Assembly (NCBI RefSeq): GCF_001905905.1
Contig: NZ_LIVT01000002.1
Location: 496,001-560,000 of the forward strand
Reading direction: 5' to 3'
From: Streptomyces sp. CB02366
Lineage (GTDB): Bacteria > Actinomycetota > Actinomycetes > Streptomycetales > Streptomycetaceae
Length of the DNA stretch: 64,000 bases
In this document: piece by piece, positions 32,941-40,985 of the stretch
How the letters are laid out: the number at the start of each line of letters is the position of its first letter
How positions within the stretch are numbered: position 1 is the first letter of the stretch
The notes under the pieces: model-generated
The model's database searches: none
The model's input: the letters and a program-made list of their open reading frames with translations, nothing else
Told to the model about the DNA's origin: nothing
Made by a program: the position numbers and the translations under genes

Positions 32941-33987
32941 CTACTTCGTGGCGCGGGCCAGCCCCAGCGCGTACTCCGGCCACCACTCGCCGGCCTTCGG
33001 GCCGCCCTTGCAGTCGCCGTCCGACTCGCCGGGGCGCTTGATCCACAGGTAGGCGTCGACCAGCTCGTCGCCCGTCCGCGTGGTCGGGGGCTCGCCCAGC
33101 GCGCGGCCGGGCGGGTTGCACCAGCTCTCGGCGGGATCGCCGCCCGTGTAGGGGCCGTTGCCGTTGCGGCTGGTGTCGATGACGAACGGCTTGTTGCCGA
33201 TCTTCTCCGACAGCTTCCTGCCGAACTCCGTGGTGACGGCCGTGGTCTGGAAGTTGGAGACGTTGAGCGAGAAGCCGTCCGCCTCGGCGATCCCGGCGCG
33301 CTGGAGCGGCTGGTAGAGCGCGTCGGGCGACTGCCAGCCGGCGTTGCCCGCGTCCAGGTAGACCTTGGTGGCGGGCTGCCGCTTCAGCCGCTGGATCGCG
33401 CCCTTGAGGAGGTCGTAGCGCTCCTCGTGGAACTCCTGGGGCGTGCAGCCGTCCACCAGGTGGAGCAGGGCGTCCGGCTCCAGGATCACGGTGGCGGCGC
33501 GGTCCCCGATGCCCCGGGCGACGCGGTCCAGCCAGGCGCGGTAGGCGTCGCCGTCGGAGGCGCCGCCCTTGGAGAACTGGCCGCAGTCGCGGTGCGGGAC
33601 GTTGTAGAGGACCAGCAGAGCCTCACGGTCGGCGGCGGCGGCCGCCTCGGTGACGCCCCTGACCTCGTTCTCGGGGTTGTCCGGGCCGATCCACTCGCCG
33701 ACCGGCTGCCGGGCGATCTTCCGGATCAGCTCGGCGTTCTTCTCGTCGCCGTCCTTGGTGTACGCCTCGACCTGGCGGGCCGCGTTGCCGTCGGGGTTGA
33801 CCCAGTACGGGTCCTGGTCCTTGGGCTGCTGGCCGATGGCCGACGCGCTCTTCCTGTCGCCGCCGTCCCCGTCGCCGGAGCATCCCGCCAGCAGCAGGGC
33901 CGCTCCGAGCGCCGCCGCCGTACCGGCCGCCCGCAGGGCCGTCGCACGCCCGCGCGTCCGGGACCGGCCGGTGTCACCGCTGTACAT
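32941..33987 (-). CDS. cslZ: CslZ, family GH6 endoglucanase lipoprotein
   Basis: 348 residues. The N-terminus has a short basic region and a lipobox ending LLLAGC, so it is predicted to be lipid-anchored. The mature protein is a GH6 cellulase domain: the proton-donor Asp in TVILEPDALLHL, LYNVPHRDC, KVYLDAGNAGW, FSLNVSNFQTT, VIDTSRNGNGP and AYLWIKRPGESDG. It trims or releases beta-1,4-glucan made by CslA. In S. coelicolor the gene (SCO2838) follows cslA-glxA; here it is convergent to them across the terminator. ATG 33987 has GAGGGGGAG upstream. Confidence 0.9.
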   Translation of the reverse strand: MYSGDTGRSRTRGRATALRAAGTAAALGAALLLAGCSGDGDGGDRKSASAIGQQPKDQDPYWVNPDGNAARQVEAYTKDGDEKNAELIRKIARQPVGEWIGPDNPENEVRGVTEAAAAADREALLVLYNVPHRDCGQFSKGGASDGDAYRAWLDRVARGIGDRAATVILEPDALLHLVDGCTPQEFHEERYDLLKGAIQRLKRQPATKVYLDAGNAGWQSPDALYQPLQRAGIAEADGFSLNVSNFQTTAVTTEFGRKLSEKIGNKPFVIDTSRNGNGPYTGGDPAESWCNPPGRALGEPPTTRTGDELVDAYLWIKRPGESDGDCKGGPKAGEWWPEYALGLARATK

Positions 33988-34176
33988 CCACTCCCCCTCG
34001 GGCGTGCTGCCTGCACTGTTCCTCATCGGTCGCACCGATGTGCTGCCGGTCCGTTCCATCCTGGCACAGCGGCCGGGCGCACGCGGTCGAGGACCGGCCC
34101 GGCGGGCGCGCCCCCTGGGAGGCGGCCGGCCGGGCCGGGTGGGACGTGCCGACGGCTACGAGGACGGCGGGGGGGC

Positions 34177-34914
34177 TCAGGTGCGGCCGGTGACGGCCGC
34201 GGCCTGGGCGTGCTCGCCGCCGCCCCGGTCGCCGTCCCCGCCGCCCCGCGCGTCCTGCGCGCCGGTGAGGTAGGCCGAGACGACCACGTTCGCCGTGTAC
34301 GAGCGGGTCGCCGGGTCGTACTTCCCGCCGCAGGTGATCAGCCGCAGCTCGGCCCGGCCCTCCTGGCGGGGCCCGTACACCTTCTGCGCGTCGAAGCGTT
34401 CGCGGGTGACGAGTCGGACGTCGTCCACGGTGAACTCGGCGACGCTTCCGTCCGCCCGGGCGACCTCGATCCGGGCGCCCGGCTTCACCGCGCTGAGCCC
34501 GTAGAAGACCGCCGGTTCGGTGTCGGTGTCGACGTGGCCGACGAACAGGGCCGTCCCCTCCGCGCCGGGCCGGGTGCCGTCGCCGTACCAGCCGGCGGTC
34601 TTCGGCATGCCGTACGGGGGCGGGTCGACGGCCCCGTCCCCGTCGAGGCCGCGTGCGACGACGGGGGCCGCGATCCCCACGGAGGGGACCTCCACGCGTT
34701 CGGGGGCCGACCCGTCGAGCGGGTCGTGGGCCGGGGGCAGCGAGGCGCCGAAGGGGCGGCCGACCGCGGCCACGTCCCCCGTGGTGGGGCCGGACAGTCC
34801 GCCGAACCCGCCGCCGGCCTCCTTGCCCCAGAGCCACAGGCCGAGCAGGAGCACGGCCCAGGTCACTCCGGTGAGCAGTCGCCCGTTGCCTGCCGGGCGG
34901 TCCGGGGCGCTCAT
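34177..34914 (-). CDS. Class F sortase
   Basis: 245 residues. A single N-terminal membrane helix (LTGVTWAVLLLGLWLWG) is followed by the sortase barrel: VEVPSVGIAAPVV, LFVGHVDTDTEPAVFYGL with the catalytic His, LRLITCGGKYD with the catalytic Cys, and the Arg in TRSYTANVVV. Class F enzymes are found in actinobacteria and most targets are unknown. It starts one base after the stop of the upstream membrane protein gene, so the two are translationally coupled. The C-terminal 25 residues are a Gly-rich tail. Confidence 0.88.
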   Translation of the reverse strand: MSAPDRPAGNGRLLTGVTWAVLLLGLWLWGKEAGGGFGGLSGPTTGDVAAVGRPFGASLPPAHDPLDGSAPERVEVPSVGIAAPVVARGLDGDGAVDPPPYGMPKTAGWYGDGTRPGAEGTALFVGHVDTDTEPAVFYGLSAVKPGARIEVARADGSVAEFTVDDVRLVTRERFDAQKVYGPRQEGRAELRLITCGGKYDPATRSYTANVVVSAYLTGAQDARGGGDGDRGGGEHAQAAAVTGRT

Positions 34915-34915
34915 C

Positions 34916-35482
34916 TCAGCTGCCGGCCGGGCCGCGGCGCCGGCGCGAGGTGCGCAGGGCGACGGCGACGGCCGCGACGGCGGCGAGCACCAGTCCGGTC
35001 ACCGCGTGCCGGATGCCGGGCCCCTGCGCTTCGGCGGACCGTTCGGCGAGGGTGGCGGCGCCTCCGCCGCCCGCCTTGACGGGTGCGGCGGGCGAGGGCC
35101 GGGTGTGGTGGACGACGGTGAGGGCGCCGGTGGCCCGGCCGCCGCTGTCCTCGCACGTCACCCAGACGTCGTAGGAGCGGGGTTCGGCGTCGGACCGGAT
35201 GCGGGCCCGGGCGAAGAGGCCCTTGTCGTCGGCGGGCCGGAAGTGGGCGACCGAGGCGAAGGCGTCGGAGTTGCCCTTGGCGTGGCGGCCTCTGCCGCAG
35301 GCGTCGGTCCAGAGTTCCACCTCCGCGCCCGGGGCGGTCGTGGACGGGGTGATCGAGACGGTGCCGGTGCGCCGGTCGTCGTCACCGGCCGGGGCGGCCG
35401 GTGACGCCAGGGCGACGGGGGCGGGGACGGCTATGAGCGCGGACGCCGCCACCGCACAGAACGTGATGGGCATGGAACGCAT
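34916..35482 (-). CDS. Exported membrane-anchored protein paired with the sortase
   Basis: 188 residues. It has a signal peptide (PITFCAVAASALIAVPAPVALAS), an Ig-like strand-rich domain with a Cys pair (WTDACGRGRH, WVTCEDSGG), a Gly/Ala linker, one transmembrane helix (AVTGLVLAAVAAVAVAL) and a basic tail (RTSRRRR). The end resembles a cell-wall sorting region, but no LPxTG or LAxTG motif precedes the helix. It may be a partner rather than a substrate of the sortase. ATG 35482 has AGGAGG six bases upstream. Confidence 0.7.
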   Translation of the reverse strand: MRSMPITFCAVAASALIAVPAPVALASPAAPAGDDDRRTGTVSITPSTTAPGAEVELWTDACGRGRHAKGNSDAFASVAHFRPADDKGLFARARIRSDAEPRSYDVWVTCEDSGGRATGALTVVHHTRPSPAAPVKAGGGGAATLAERSAEAQGPGIRHAVTGLVLAAVAAVAVALRTSRRRRGPAGS

Positions 35483-35626
35483 CGTGAACCTCCTACGGGA
35501 AGGTTCGGCTCTGCGGCGGCGGCCCGCATCCGCAGTCCTCCGTCCGGGTGACGCCGGACGCGTTCCCCGGTCGGCTGCGGATGCGATCCCCGCAGGTCAG
35601 GGCGGGGCCGACCGGGTCAGGCGGGG

Positions 35627-36478
35627 TCAGGCGGGGTCCGCCGCCCCCGGCTGGTTCCCCTGGTCCACCTGGTCCCCCTGGTCCACCTGGTCCGGAAGGT
35701 CGATCAGGTCGACCAGGTCCGCGATCGACTCGACGACGTGGGACGGGCCGAAGGGGTAGCGGTCGATGTCCGCGACGGTGGTGAGCCCGGTGAGGACCAG
35801 GAAGGTCTGCATTCCCGCTTCCAGCCCCGCCAGCACGTCGGTGTCCATCCGGTCGCCGATCATCGCGCTGGTCTCGGAGTGCGCGCCGATGGCGTTGAGC
35901 CCGGTCCGCATCATCAGCGGGTTGGGCTTGCCCGCGAAGTACGGGTCCTTGCCGGTGGCCTTGGTGATGAGGGCGGCGACCGAGCCGGTCGCGGGCAGCG
36001 GGCCCTCGGCGGAGGGACCGGTCTCGTCGGGGTTGGTGCAGATGAAGCGGGCGCCGGCGTTGATCAGCCGGATCGCCTTGGTCAGCGCCTCGAAGCTGTA
36101 CGTCCGGGTCTCGCCGAGCACCACGTAGTCCGGGTCGTGGTCGGTGAGGACGTACCCGATGTCGTGCAGGGCGGTGGTGAGGCCGGCCTCCCCGATGACG
36201 TACGCGGTGCCGCCGGGGCGCTGGTCGTCCAGGAACTGGGCGGTGGCGAGGGCGGAGGTCCAGATGTTCTCCACGGGCACGTCCAGGCCCATGCGCTTGA
36301 GCCGGGCGTGCAGGTCGCGCGCGGTGTAGATGGAGTTGTTGGTGAGGACGAGAAAGGGCAGCCCGGAATCCCGCAGCCGCTTGATGAAGGCGTCGGCGCC
36401 GGGGATGGGGGTGCCCTCGTGGATGAGGACGCCGTCCATGTCGGTCAGCCAGGAAGTGATGGGCTTGCGCTCTGCCAT
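35627..36478 (-). CDS. HAD-IIA (NagD-like) hydrolase
   Basis: 283 residues. HAD motif I is WLTDMDGVLIHEG, motif II is FLVLTNNSIYT, the Lys is in YFAGKPNPLMM and motif IV is AMIGDRMDTDVLAGL. The C2 cap between them is typical of NagD/p-nitrophenylphosphatase proteins, which dephosphorylate small phosphometabolites. The last 30 residues contain a repeated QVDQGD encoded by an 18-bp tandem repeat at 35651-35695; this extension is not part of the enzyme. ATG 36478 starts the reading frame. Confidence 0.87.
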   Translation of the reverse strand: MAERKPITSWLTDMDGVLIHEGTPIPGADAFIKRLRDSGLPFLVLTNNSIYTARDLHARLKRMGLDVPVENIWTSALATAQFLDDQRPGGTAYVIGEAGLTTALHDIGYVLTDHDPDYVVLGETRTYSFEALTKAIRLINAGARFICTNPDETGPSAEGPLPATGSVAALITKATGKDPYFAGKPNPLMMRTGLNAIGAHSETSAMIGDRMDTDVLAGLEAGMQTFLVLTGLTTVADIDRYPFGPSHVVESIADLVDLIDLPDQVDQGDQVDQGNQPGAADPA

Positions 36479-36553
36479 GTGTCGGGACTCCTGCCGTACG
36501 CACTGCGTGCTTGGGGGTGCCCGGACCACGCCGTCCCGGCACCCCCAGCATAA

Positions 36554-38095
36554 TTAGGCCGTGGTGATCCCGACCCCGTCGATCACCCAGTACCAGTTGT
36601 TGCTGCCGGTGTAGTGGAAGCGGAAGCTCACGTTGGCCGCCCCGGGCGGCACGTCCAGGGTCAGCGCCTGGGGCTGCGCGATCACGTCGGAGGCGTACCG
36701 CTTCACCTCGACGGGCGTCCCGCCGTTCCAGGAGGCGAGGACGCGGGCGCTCTGGCCGCCCTCCTGCCGGTAGTGGGTGGTGAAGCCGAGGGTCACGGCG
36801 GACTTGCCGGAGACGGCGTACGCCGGGGTGACGAGGGTGGAGTCGTACGGTCCGGAGGACGCCTTGTCGGCCCACTCGTCGGAGTCCGCCACCGCGAAGA
36901 TGCCGCGTGAGCGGACGTTCAGCTCGCGGGACTGGTCGCGCTGGCTGCGGCTCCAGAACTCGTCGGTGGCGAAGGACCAGCCGCGCCACTCGGCCACGCC
37001 CCCGGTGCCCATCGCGGAGTTGACGACGGACCAGCCGCTGGGCGCGGTGCGGGTCCAGCCGAGGACCCCGGCCGGGATGCCGGTCTCGTCGGCGCGGCCG
37101 GTGAGCGCCGGGTACAGCGTCTCGAACGGGTCGGCGGAGCGTTCCTGGATCGGTCTGCCGTCCAGCCCCCAGGCGGGGTCGGGGACGATGCCGAGCTGGT
37201 GGAAGACGGTGGCGGCGACGTCCACGAGCCGGGTGTCGGCGGGGCGGGCGCCGGCCGCGATGCCGGGGCCCTGGGCGAGGACGAAGGTGCGGCGCTCCTC
37301 GACGGCGCTGCCGCCGTGGCCGCCCGCGTCGGTGTGGCCGTGGTCGGTGGTGACGATGACGGTCCACCGTTCGGCGGCGTAGGAGGGGCGGGCCTCGATG
37401 GCGGCGAGGAGGCGGCCGAGGTGTCCGTCCTGGACCGCGATCGCCTGTCGGTAGGCGGCGCTGGCCGCCCCGGAGTTGTGCCCGGCGATGTCGGTCTGGC
37501 CGAAGTAGACGAAGAGCACGTCCGGGTTCTGGTTCCGGAGGATGGACTCCGTCTCGGCGGCGATGGTGGCGTCGTGGCCGGTGTAGCCGTCGCGGTCGCC
37601 GTCGAGGACGAGTGTGGCGTCGGCGCCCGGGGTGACGGTCCCCTGGGCGTCCAGCGGCTTCCAGTCGACGGCGGCGTAGGTGGAGAACTGGGGGCGGACC
37701 TGGGCGAGGCGGGCGAGGAAGCCGGGGTACCTCGCGTAGTTCTTCCCCGCGAAGGAGTTGTCCTTGACGCCGTGCTTGTCGGGCCAGACGCCGGTGGAGA
37801 CGGTCGACCAGCCGGGGCCGGAGGAGGTGGCGGCCATCGGGTTGGCGTACAGCAGCGAGGTGCCGTACGTCCCGGCGGCCATCATCGCCTTGAGGTGCGG
37901 GGCGTCGGCGGCGGCGATGACGTCGTGGCGCAGCCCGTCCATCCCGACGACGAGCACCTTGTCCTTGCTGGTGCCCTCCGGGAGGGCGGGGGCGGCGGCG
38001 CGGGCCGGGGCGGCGGTGGCGAGCGGGGCGACGGCGGCGGCCGTGGCGGCGGCGGTGGCGGCGAGGACGGAGCGTCGGGACGGGGACCGGGACAC
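36554..38095 (-). CDS. Tat-exported alkaline-phosphatase-superfamily enzyme (phosphodiesterase type)
   Basis: 513 residues. The Tat signal SRSPSRRSVLAA is followed by an Ala-rich core. The metal-binding core of the nucleotide pyrophosphatase/phosphodiesterase branch is visible: VLVVGMDGLRHDV, the nucleophile region NPMAATSSGPGWSTVSTGVWPDKHGV, FVYFGQTDIAGHNSG, and VIVTTDHGHTDAGGHGG. A C-terminal module of about 130 residues (from near WSFATDEFWSR) looks like a beta-sandwich binding domain. The promoter carries the same 18-bp motif as the phosphonate operon, so it probably releases phosphonate or phosphate from esters outside the cell; this is inference. GTG 38095 has GGAGGAACAC upstream. Confidence 0.82.
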   Translation of the reverse strand: MSRSPSRRSVLAATAAATAAAVAPLATAAPARAAAPALPEGTSKDKVLVVGMDGLRHDVIAAADAPHLKAMMAAGTYGTSLLYANPMAATSSGPGWSTVSTGVWPDKHGVKDNSFAGKNYARYPGFLARLAQVRPQFSTYAAVDWKPLDAQGTVTPGADATLVLDGDRDGYTGHDATIAAETESILRNQNPDVLFVYFGQTDIAGHNSGAASAAYRQAIAVQDGHLGRLLAAIEARPSYAAERWTVIVTTDHGHTDAGGHGGSAVEERRTFVLAQGPGIAAGARPADTRLVDVAATVFHQLGIVPDPAWGLDGRPIQERSADPFETLYPALTGRADETGIPAGVLGWTRTAPSGWSVVNSAMGTGGVAEWRGWSFATDEFWSRSQRDQSRELNVRSRGIFAVADSDEWADKASSGPYDSTLVTPAYAVSGKSAVTLGFTTHYRQEGGQSARVLASWNGGTPVEVKRYASDVIAQPQALTLDVPPGAANVSFRFHYTGSNNWYWVIDGVGITTA

Positions 38096-38150
38096 GTGTT
38101 CCTCCAGGGAGAGGGGGCGGGTCGATCGGGGCCGGACGTGAACGTGGTGC

Positions 38151-38168
38151 TGGACCGGACCCGTTACC
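38151..38168. promoter_or_regulatory. Shared operator-like motif, copy A
   Basis: TGGACCGGACCCGTTACC, 56 bases before the start of the Tat phosphodiesterase gene. It differs at one position from the copy at 44109. Confidence 0.7.
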
Positions 38169-38230
38169 TTCGCGAGATGTCCGGGCCGGGTCCAGACCTT
38201 GGCAGGGATCCGTGGCGGAGAGGTGGCCGG

Positions 38231-39286
38231 TCAGCTTCCGGTGGCCGACTTCCAGGCGTCGATGTACGTGTCGAGGTTGGCGCCGATGTCCGACCAGTCG
38301 GGCTCGAAGATCTCCACGCCCTCCATCAGCGCGGCCAGTTCGACGGCGTTGGCGTCGGTGGCCTCGATGTCCTTGCGGGCGGCGAACCCGCCGCCGACCG
38401 CGCTGACGTCGCGCTGGGCCTGCTCGGAGAGCATGAAGTCGAGCAGCTTCTTGCCGTTCTCGCCGTGCGGGGCGTTCGCGACGAGCCCCGCCGCGTACGG
38501 GAGGGCGAAGCTGGTGGGCTTGCCGCCGCCCTTGGCGGGGAACCAGATGCCGAGGTTGGGCATGTCCTTGGACTGGGCGAAGTTCATCTGGACGTCCCCG
38601 TTGGCGACGAGGAGTTCGCCTTTGTCGACCTTGGGGGCGAGCTTCCCGGTGGAGGCGGAGGGGCCGACGTTGTTGGCCTGGAGCTTCTTCAGGTACTCCA
38701 TGGCCGGCTCCTGCCCGCCGAAGTCGTGCATGGCCTTGATGAGGACGGCGGTCCCGTCGCCCGCGACGCCGGGCGTGGAGTACTGGATCTTCTCCTTGTA
38801 GGCGGGGGCGAGCAGCTCCTCCCAGGTACGGGGCGGGGTCTTCAGCTCCTCGGTGTTGTGGACGAAGCCGAAGTAGTTGTTGACGACGGAGGTCCACTTG
38901 CCGTCGGCCGCGCGGTCGGCGCCGTCGACCCGGTCGGCGCCCTTCGGCTCGTACGCGGTCAACAGCCCCTTGGCGTCGGCCTGCTGGATGAAGGGCGGCA
39001 GGGTGACGAGGACGTCGGCCTGGGTGTTGGACTTCTCCCGGGCGGCGCGCTGGACCATCTCGCCGGAACCGCCCTCGACGTACTTCACCGTGATGCCGGT
39101 CTTCTTCTCGAAGTCCTTGAAGACCTTGTCGTACCAGCCGTCGCCGTTCTCGCCCTTGAGGCCGTCGGCGCTGTAGACGGTGACGGACTTCTCGTCGGAG
39201 GCGGCGGAGGAGCCGCCGCAGGCGGTGAGGGCGAGGGCCGCGCAGGCGGCCAGGGGCAGGGCGAGGGTGCGGGCGGGGATGCGCAT
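38231..39286 (-). CDS. ABC transporter substrate-binding lipoprotein, 2-aminoethylphosphonate/thiamine type
   Basis: 351 residues with a lipobox (LALTAC) and the fold of iron/phosphonate-type binding proteins: VTVYSADGLKGENGDGWYDKVFKDFEKKTGITVKYVEGGSGEMVQR, ADVLVTLPPFIQQA, GFVHNTEELKTPPRTWEELL, FALPYAAGLVANAPH. This is closest to PhnS-like 2-aminoethylphosphonate binding proteins. Neighbouring PhnX-like and FAD oxidoreductase genes support a phosphonate ligand. It is the last transporter gene in the operon, downstream of both permeases, with 33 bases between. Confidence 0.82.
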   Translation of the reverse strand: MRIPARTLALPLAACAALALTACGGSSAASDEKSVTVYSADGLKGENGDGWYDKVFKDFEKKTGITVKYVEGGSGEMVQRAAREKSNTQADVLVTLPPFIQQADAKGLLTAYEPKGADRVDGADRAADGKWTSVVNNYFGFVHNTEELKTPPRTWEELLAPAYKEKIQYSTPGVAGDGTAVLIKAMHDFGGQEPAMEYLKKLQANNVGPSASTGKLAPKVDKGELLVANGDVQMNFAQSKDMPNLGIWFPAKGGGKPTSFALPYAAGLVANAPHGENGKKLLDFMLSEQAQRDVSAVGGGFAARKDIEATDANAVELAALMEGVEIFEPDWSDIGANLDTYIDAWKSATGS

Positions 39287-39319
39287 GGGGTTCTCCTGAG
39301 AACGGAAGTGCGGGGGGGG

Positions 39320-40117
39320 TCAGCGGTAGGAGGCGCGGGTCCGGATGCGGGAGACGGCGGCGAGGACGAGGAGCGTCGTCGTCATCAGGACCACGGCGAG
39401 GGCGGCGCCGGTGAAGAGGGAACCCCGGTCGGTGGCGGCGAAGATGTGCACCGGCAGCGGGGTCCAGTCCGGCGGGTAGAGCATCATCGTGGCGCTCAAC
39501 TCCCCCATGGACAGGGCGAAGCAGAGTCCGGCGGCGGAGGTGAGCGAGGGCAGCAGCAGCGGCAGCCTCACCCGCCACAGGACGCGGGCCGGGCTCGCGC
39601 CGAGGCCGGCGGCGGCCTGTTCGTAGACCGGGTCGAGGCGGCGCACGGCGGCGGCGACCGACTGGTAGGCGAAGGCGGTGACCAGGATGGTGTGGGCGAG
39701 GATCACGATCCACCGCGTCCCGTTGAGCAGGACGGGCGGCCGGCTGTAGGCGACCAGCACCGCGAGGCCGACGACCACCGAGGGCACGGCGACCGGCAGG
39801 ATGAACAGGGCGTCCAGGAGCCGCTTTCCGCGCGTGCGGAGGGAGGCGGCGGCGAGGGCCGCCCAGCCGCCCAGGGCGAGGGCCAGCACGCTCGCGGCGA
39901 CGGCCGTGACCAGGCTGGTGGTCAGGGCCTGGAGCGAGTCGCCGCTCGTCGCGGCGGCGTAGCGCTCGGCGGTGGGGCCGGAGGGGAAGGCCCCGGACCA
40001 GTGGGTGGCGAAGGACGCGGCGAGGATGACGAGCAGGGGCACCGCGAACAGGGGGACGAAGAGGAGCAGGAAGACGGCCCAGGTGGCCCACTTCCCGGCC
40101 CGGCTATGCACCAGCAC
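39320..40117 (-). CDS. ABC transporter permease, phosphonate-type (second)
   Basis: 265 residues with six hydrophobic helices. The EAA loop is EQAAAGLGASPARVLWRVRLPLL, followed by LCFALSMGELSATMMLYP. It starts at GTG 40117 and overlaps the first permease gene by 14 bases. With the partner it forms the channel for the ligand bound by the 38231 lipoprotein. Confidence 0.84.
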   Translation of the reverse strand: MLVHSRAGKWATWAVFLLLFVPLFAVPLLVILAASFATHWSGAFPSGPTAERYAAATSGDSLQALTTSLVTAVAASVLALALGGWAALAAASLRTRGKRLLDALFILPVAVPSVVVGLAVLVAYSRPPVLLNGTRWIVILAHTILVTAFAYQSVAAAVRRLDPVYEQAAAGLGASPARVLWRVRLPLLLPSLTSAAGLCFALSMGELSATMMLYPPDWTPLPVHIFAATDRGSLFTGAALAVVLMTTTLLVLAAVSRIRTRASYR

Positions 40118-40985
40118 GACGGCTCACCACCCGGTAGAGGCTGTAGAGGCCCACGGAGATCGCGATGTTGACGACGGCGACGACGCAGGCGGCGGCGTAG
40201 TCCGACTCCAGGATCGCCTTGCTGTAGACGAGCATCGGCAGCGTGGTGACGCCCTTCGCCCCGGTGAACAGGACGATCCCGAACTCGTTGAGGCACATCA
40301 CCAGGACGAGGCTGCCGCCCGCCGCGAGGGCCGGGAGCGCCTCGGGCAGGATCACCTGCCGGATGATCCGGGCGGGGCCGGCGCCGAGCGAGGAGGCCAC
40401 TTCCAGCTGCCCGGTCTCGATTTGGGAGAACGCGGCGAGCAGCGGGCGCATCACGAACGGGGTGAAGTAGGTGATCTCGGCGAGCAGGACGCCCCAGGGG
40501 GTGGTCAGGAAGTGGAACGGCCCCTCGGCCGCCCCGGTGGCGCCGGTCCAGAGCCCGTTGGCCATCCCGACCGTGCCGTAGACGAACAGCAGGGCGAGCG
40601 TGATGAGGAAGGACGGGAAGGAGAGGAAGACGTCGACGAACCGGGCGACCGCCTTCCCGCCGGGGAACGGTACGAACGCGATGACCAGCGCGAGGACGAA
40701 TCCGAGGACCAGGCAGCCCGCGGTCGAGCCGAGGGCCAGCCATACGGTGGTGGTGAGCGCGGAGCGGAAGGCGGCGGAGGCGAAGACCTCGGCGTACGGG
40801 TCGAGGGAGGCGCCGCCCTCGTCGGGGGTGAAGGACTGCTGGACGACGAGGGCCAACGGGTAGAGGAAGCCGAGCGCGAGCACGGCGACGGGCGGCAGCG
40901 CCCAGACCCAGGCGGGGACGGAGCGGGACCGGGCGGGGGCCGGTGCGGCGGAGACCCGGGGGGCGGCGGTCGGGGCGGCGGTCAC
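40104..40985 (-). CDS. ABC transporter permease, phosphonate-type (first)
   Basis: 293 residues. An Ala/Pro-rich cytoplasmic start of about 25 residues precedes six membrane helices. The EAA loop is LEVASSLGAGPARIIRQVILPEALPAL, followed by LVMCLNEFGIVLFTGAKGVTTLP. It starts at GTG 40985 overlapping the ATPase stop by 4 bases, which indicates coupled translation. Confidence 0.84.
   Translation of the reverse strand: MTAAPTAAPRVSAAPAPARSRSVPAWVWALPPVAVLALGFLYPLALVVQQSFTPDEGGASLDPYAEVFASAAFRSALTTTVWLALGSTAGCLVLGFVLALVIAFVPFPGGKAVARFVDVFLSFPSFLITLALLFVYGTVGMANGLWTGATGAAEGPFHFLTTPWGVLLAEITYFTPFVMRPLLAAFSQIETGQLEVASSLGAGPARIIRQVILPEALPALAAGGSLVLVMCLNEFGIVLFTGAKGVTTLPMLVYSKAILESDYAAACVVAVVNIAISVGLYSLYRVVSRRAGA

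Noticed and set aside
37199..40171. A 990-codon open frame on the plus strand opposite the phosphodiesterase and phosphonate genes
   Set aside because: It is Gly/Val/Glu-rich antisense sequence covering three well-supported minus-strand genes.
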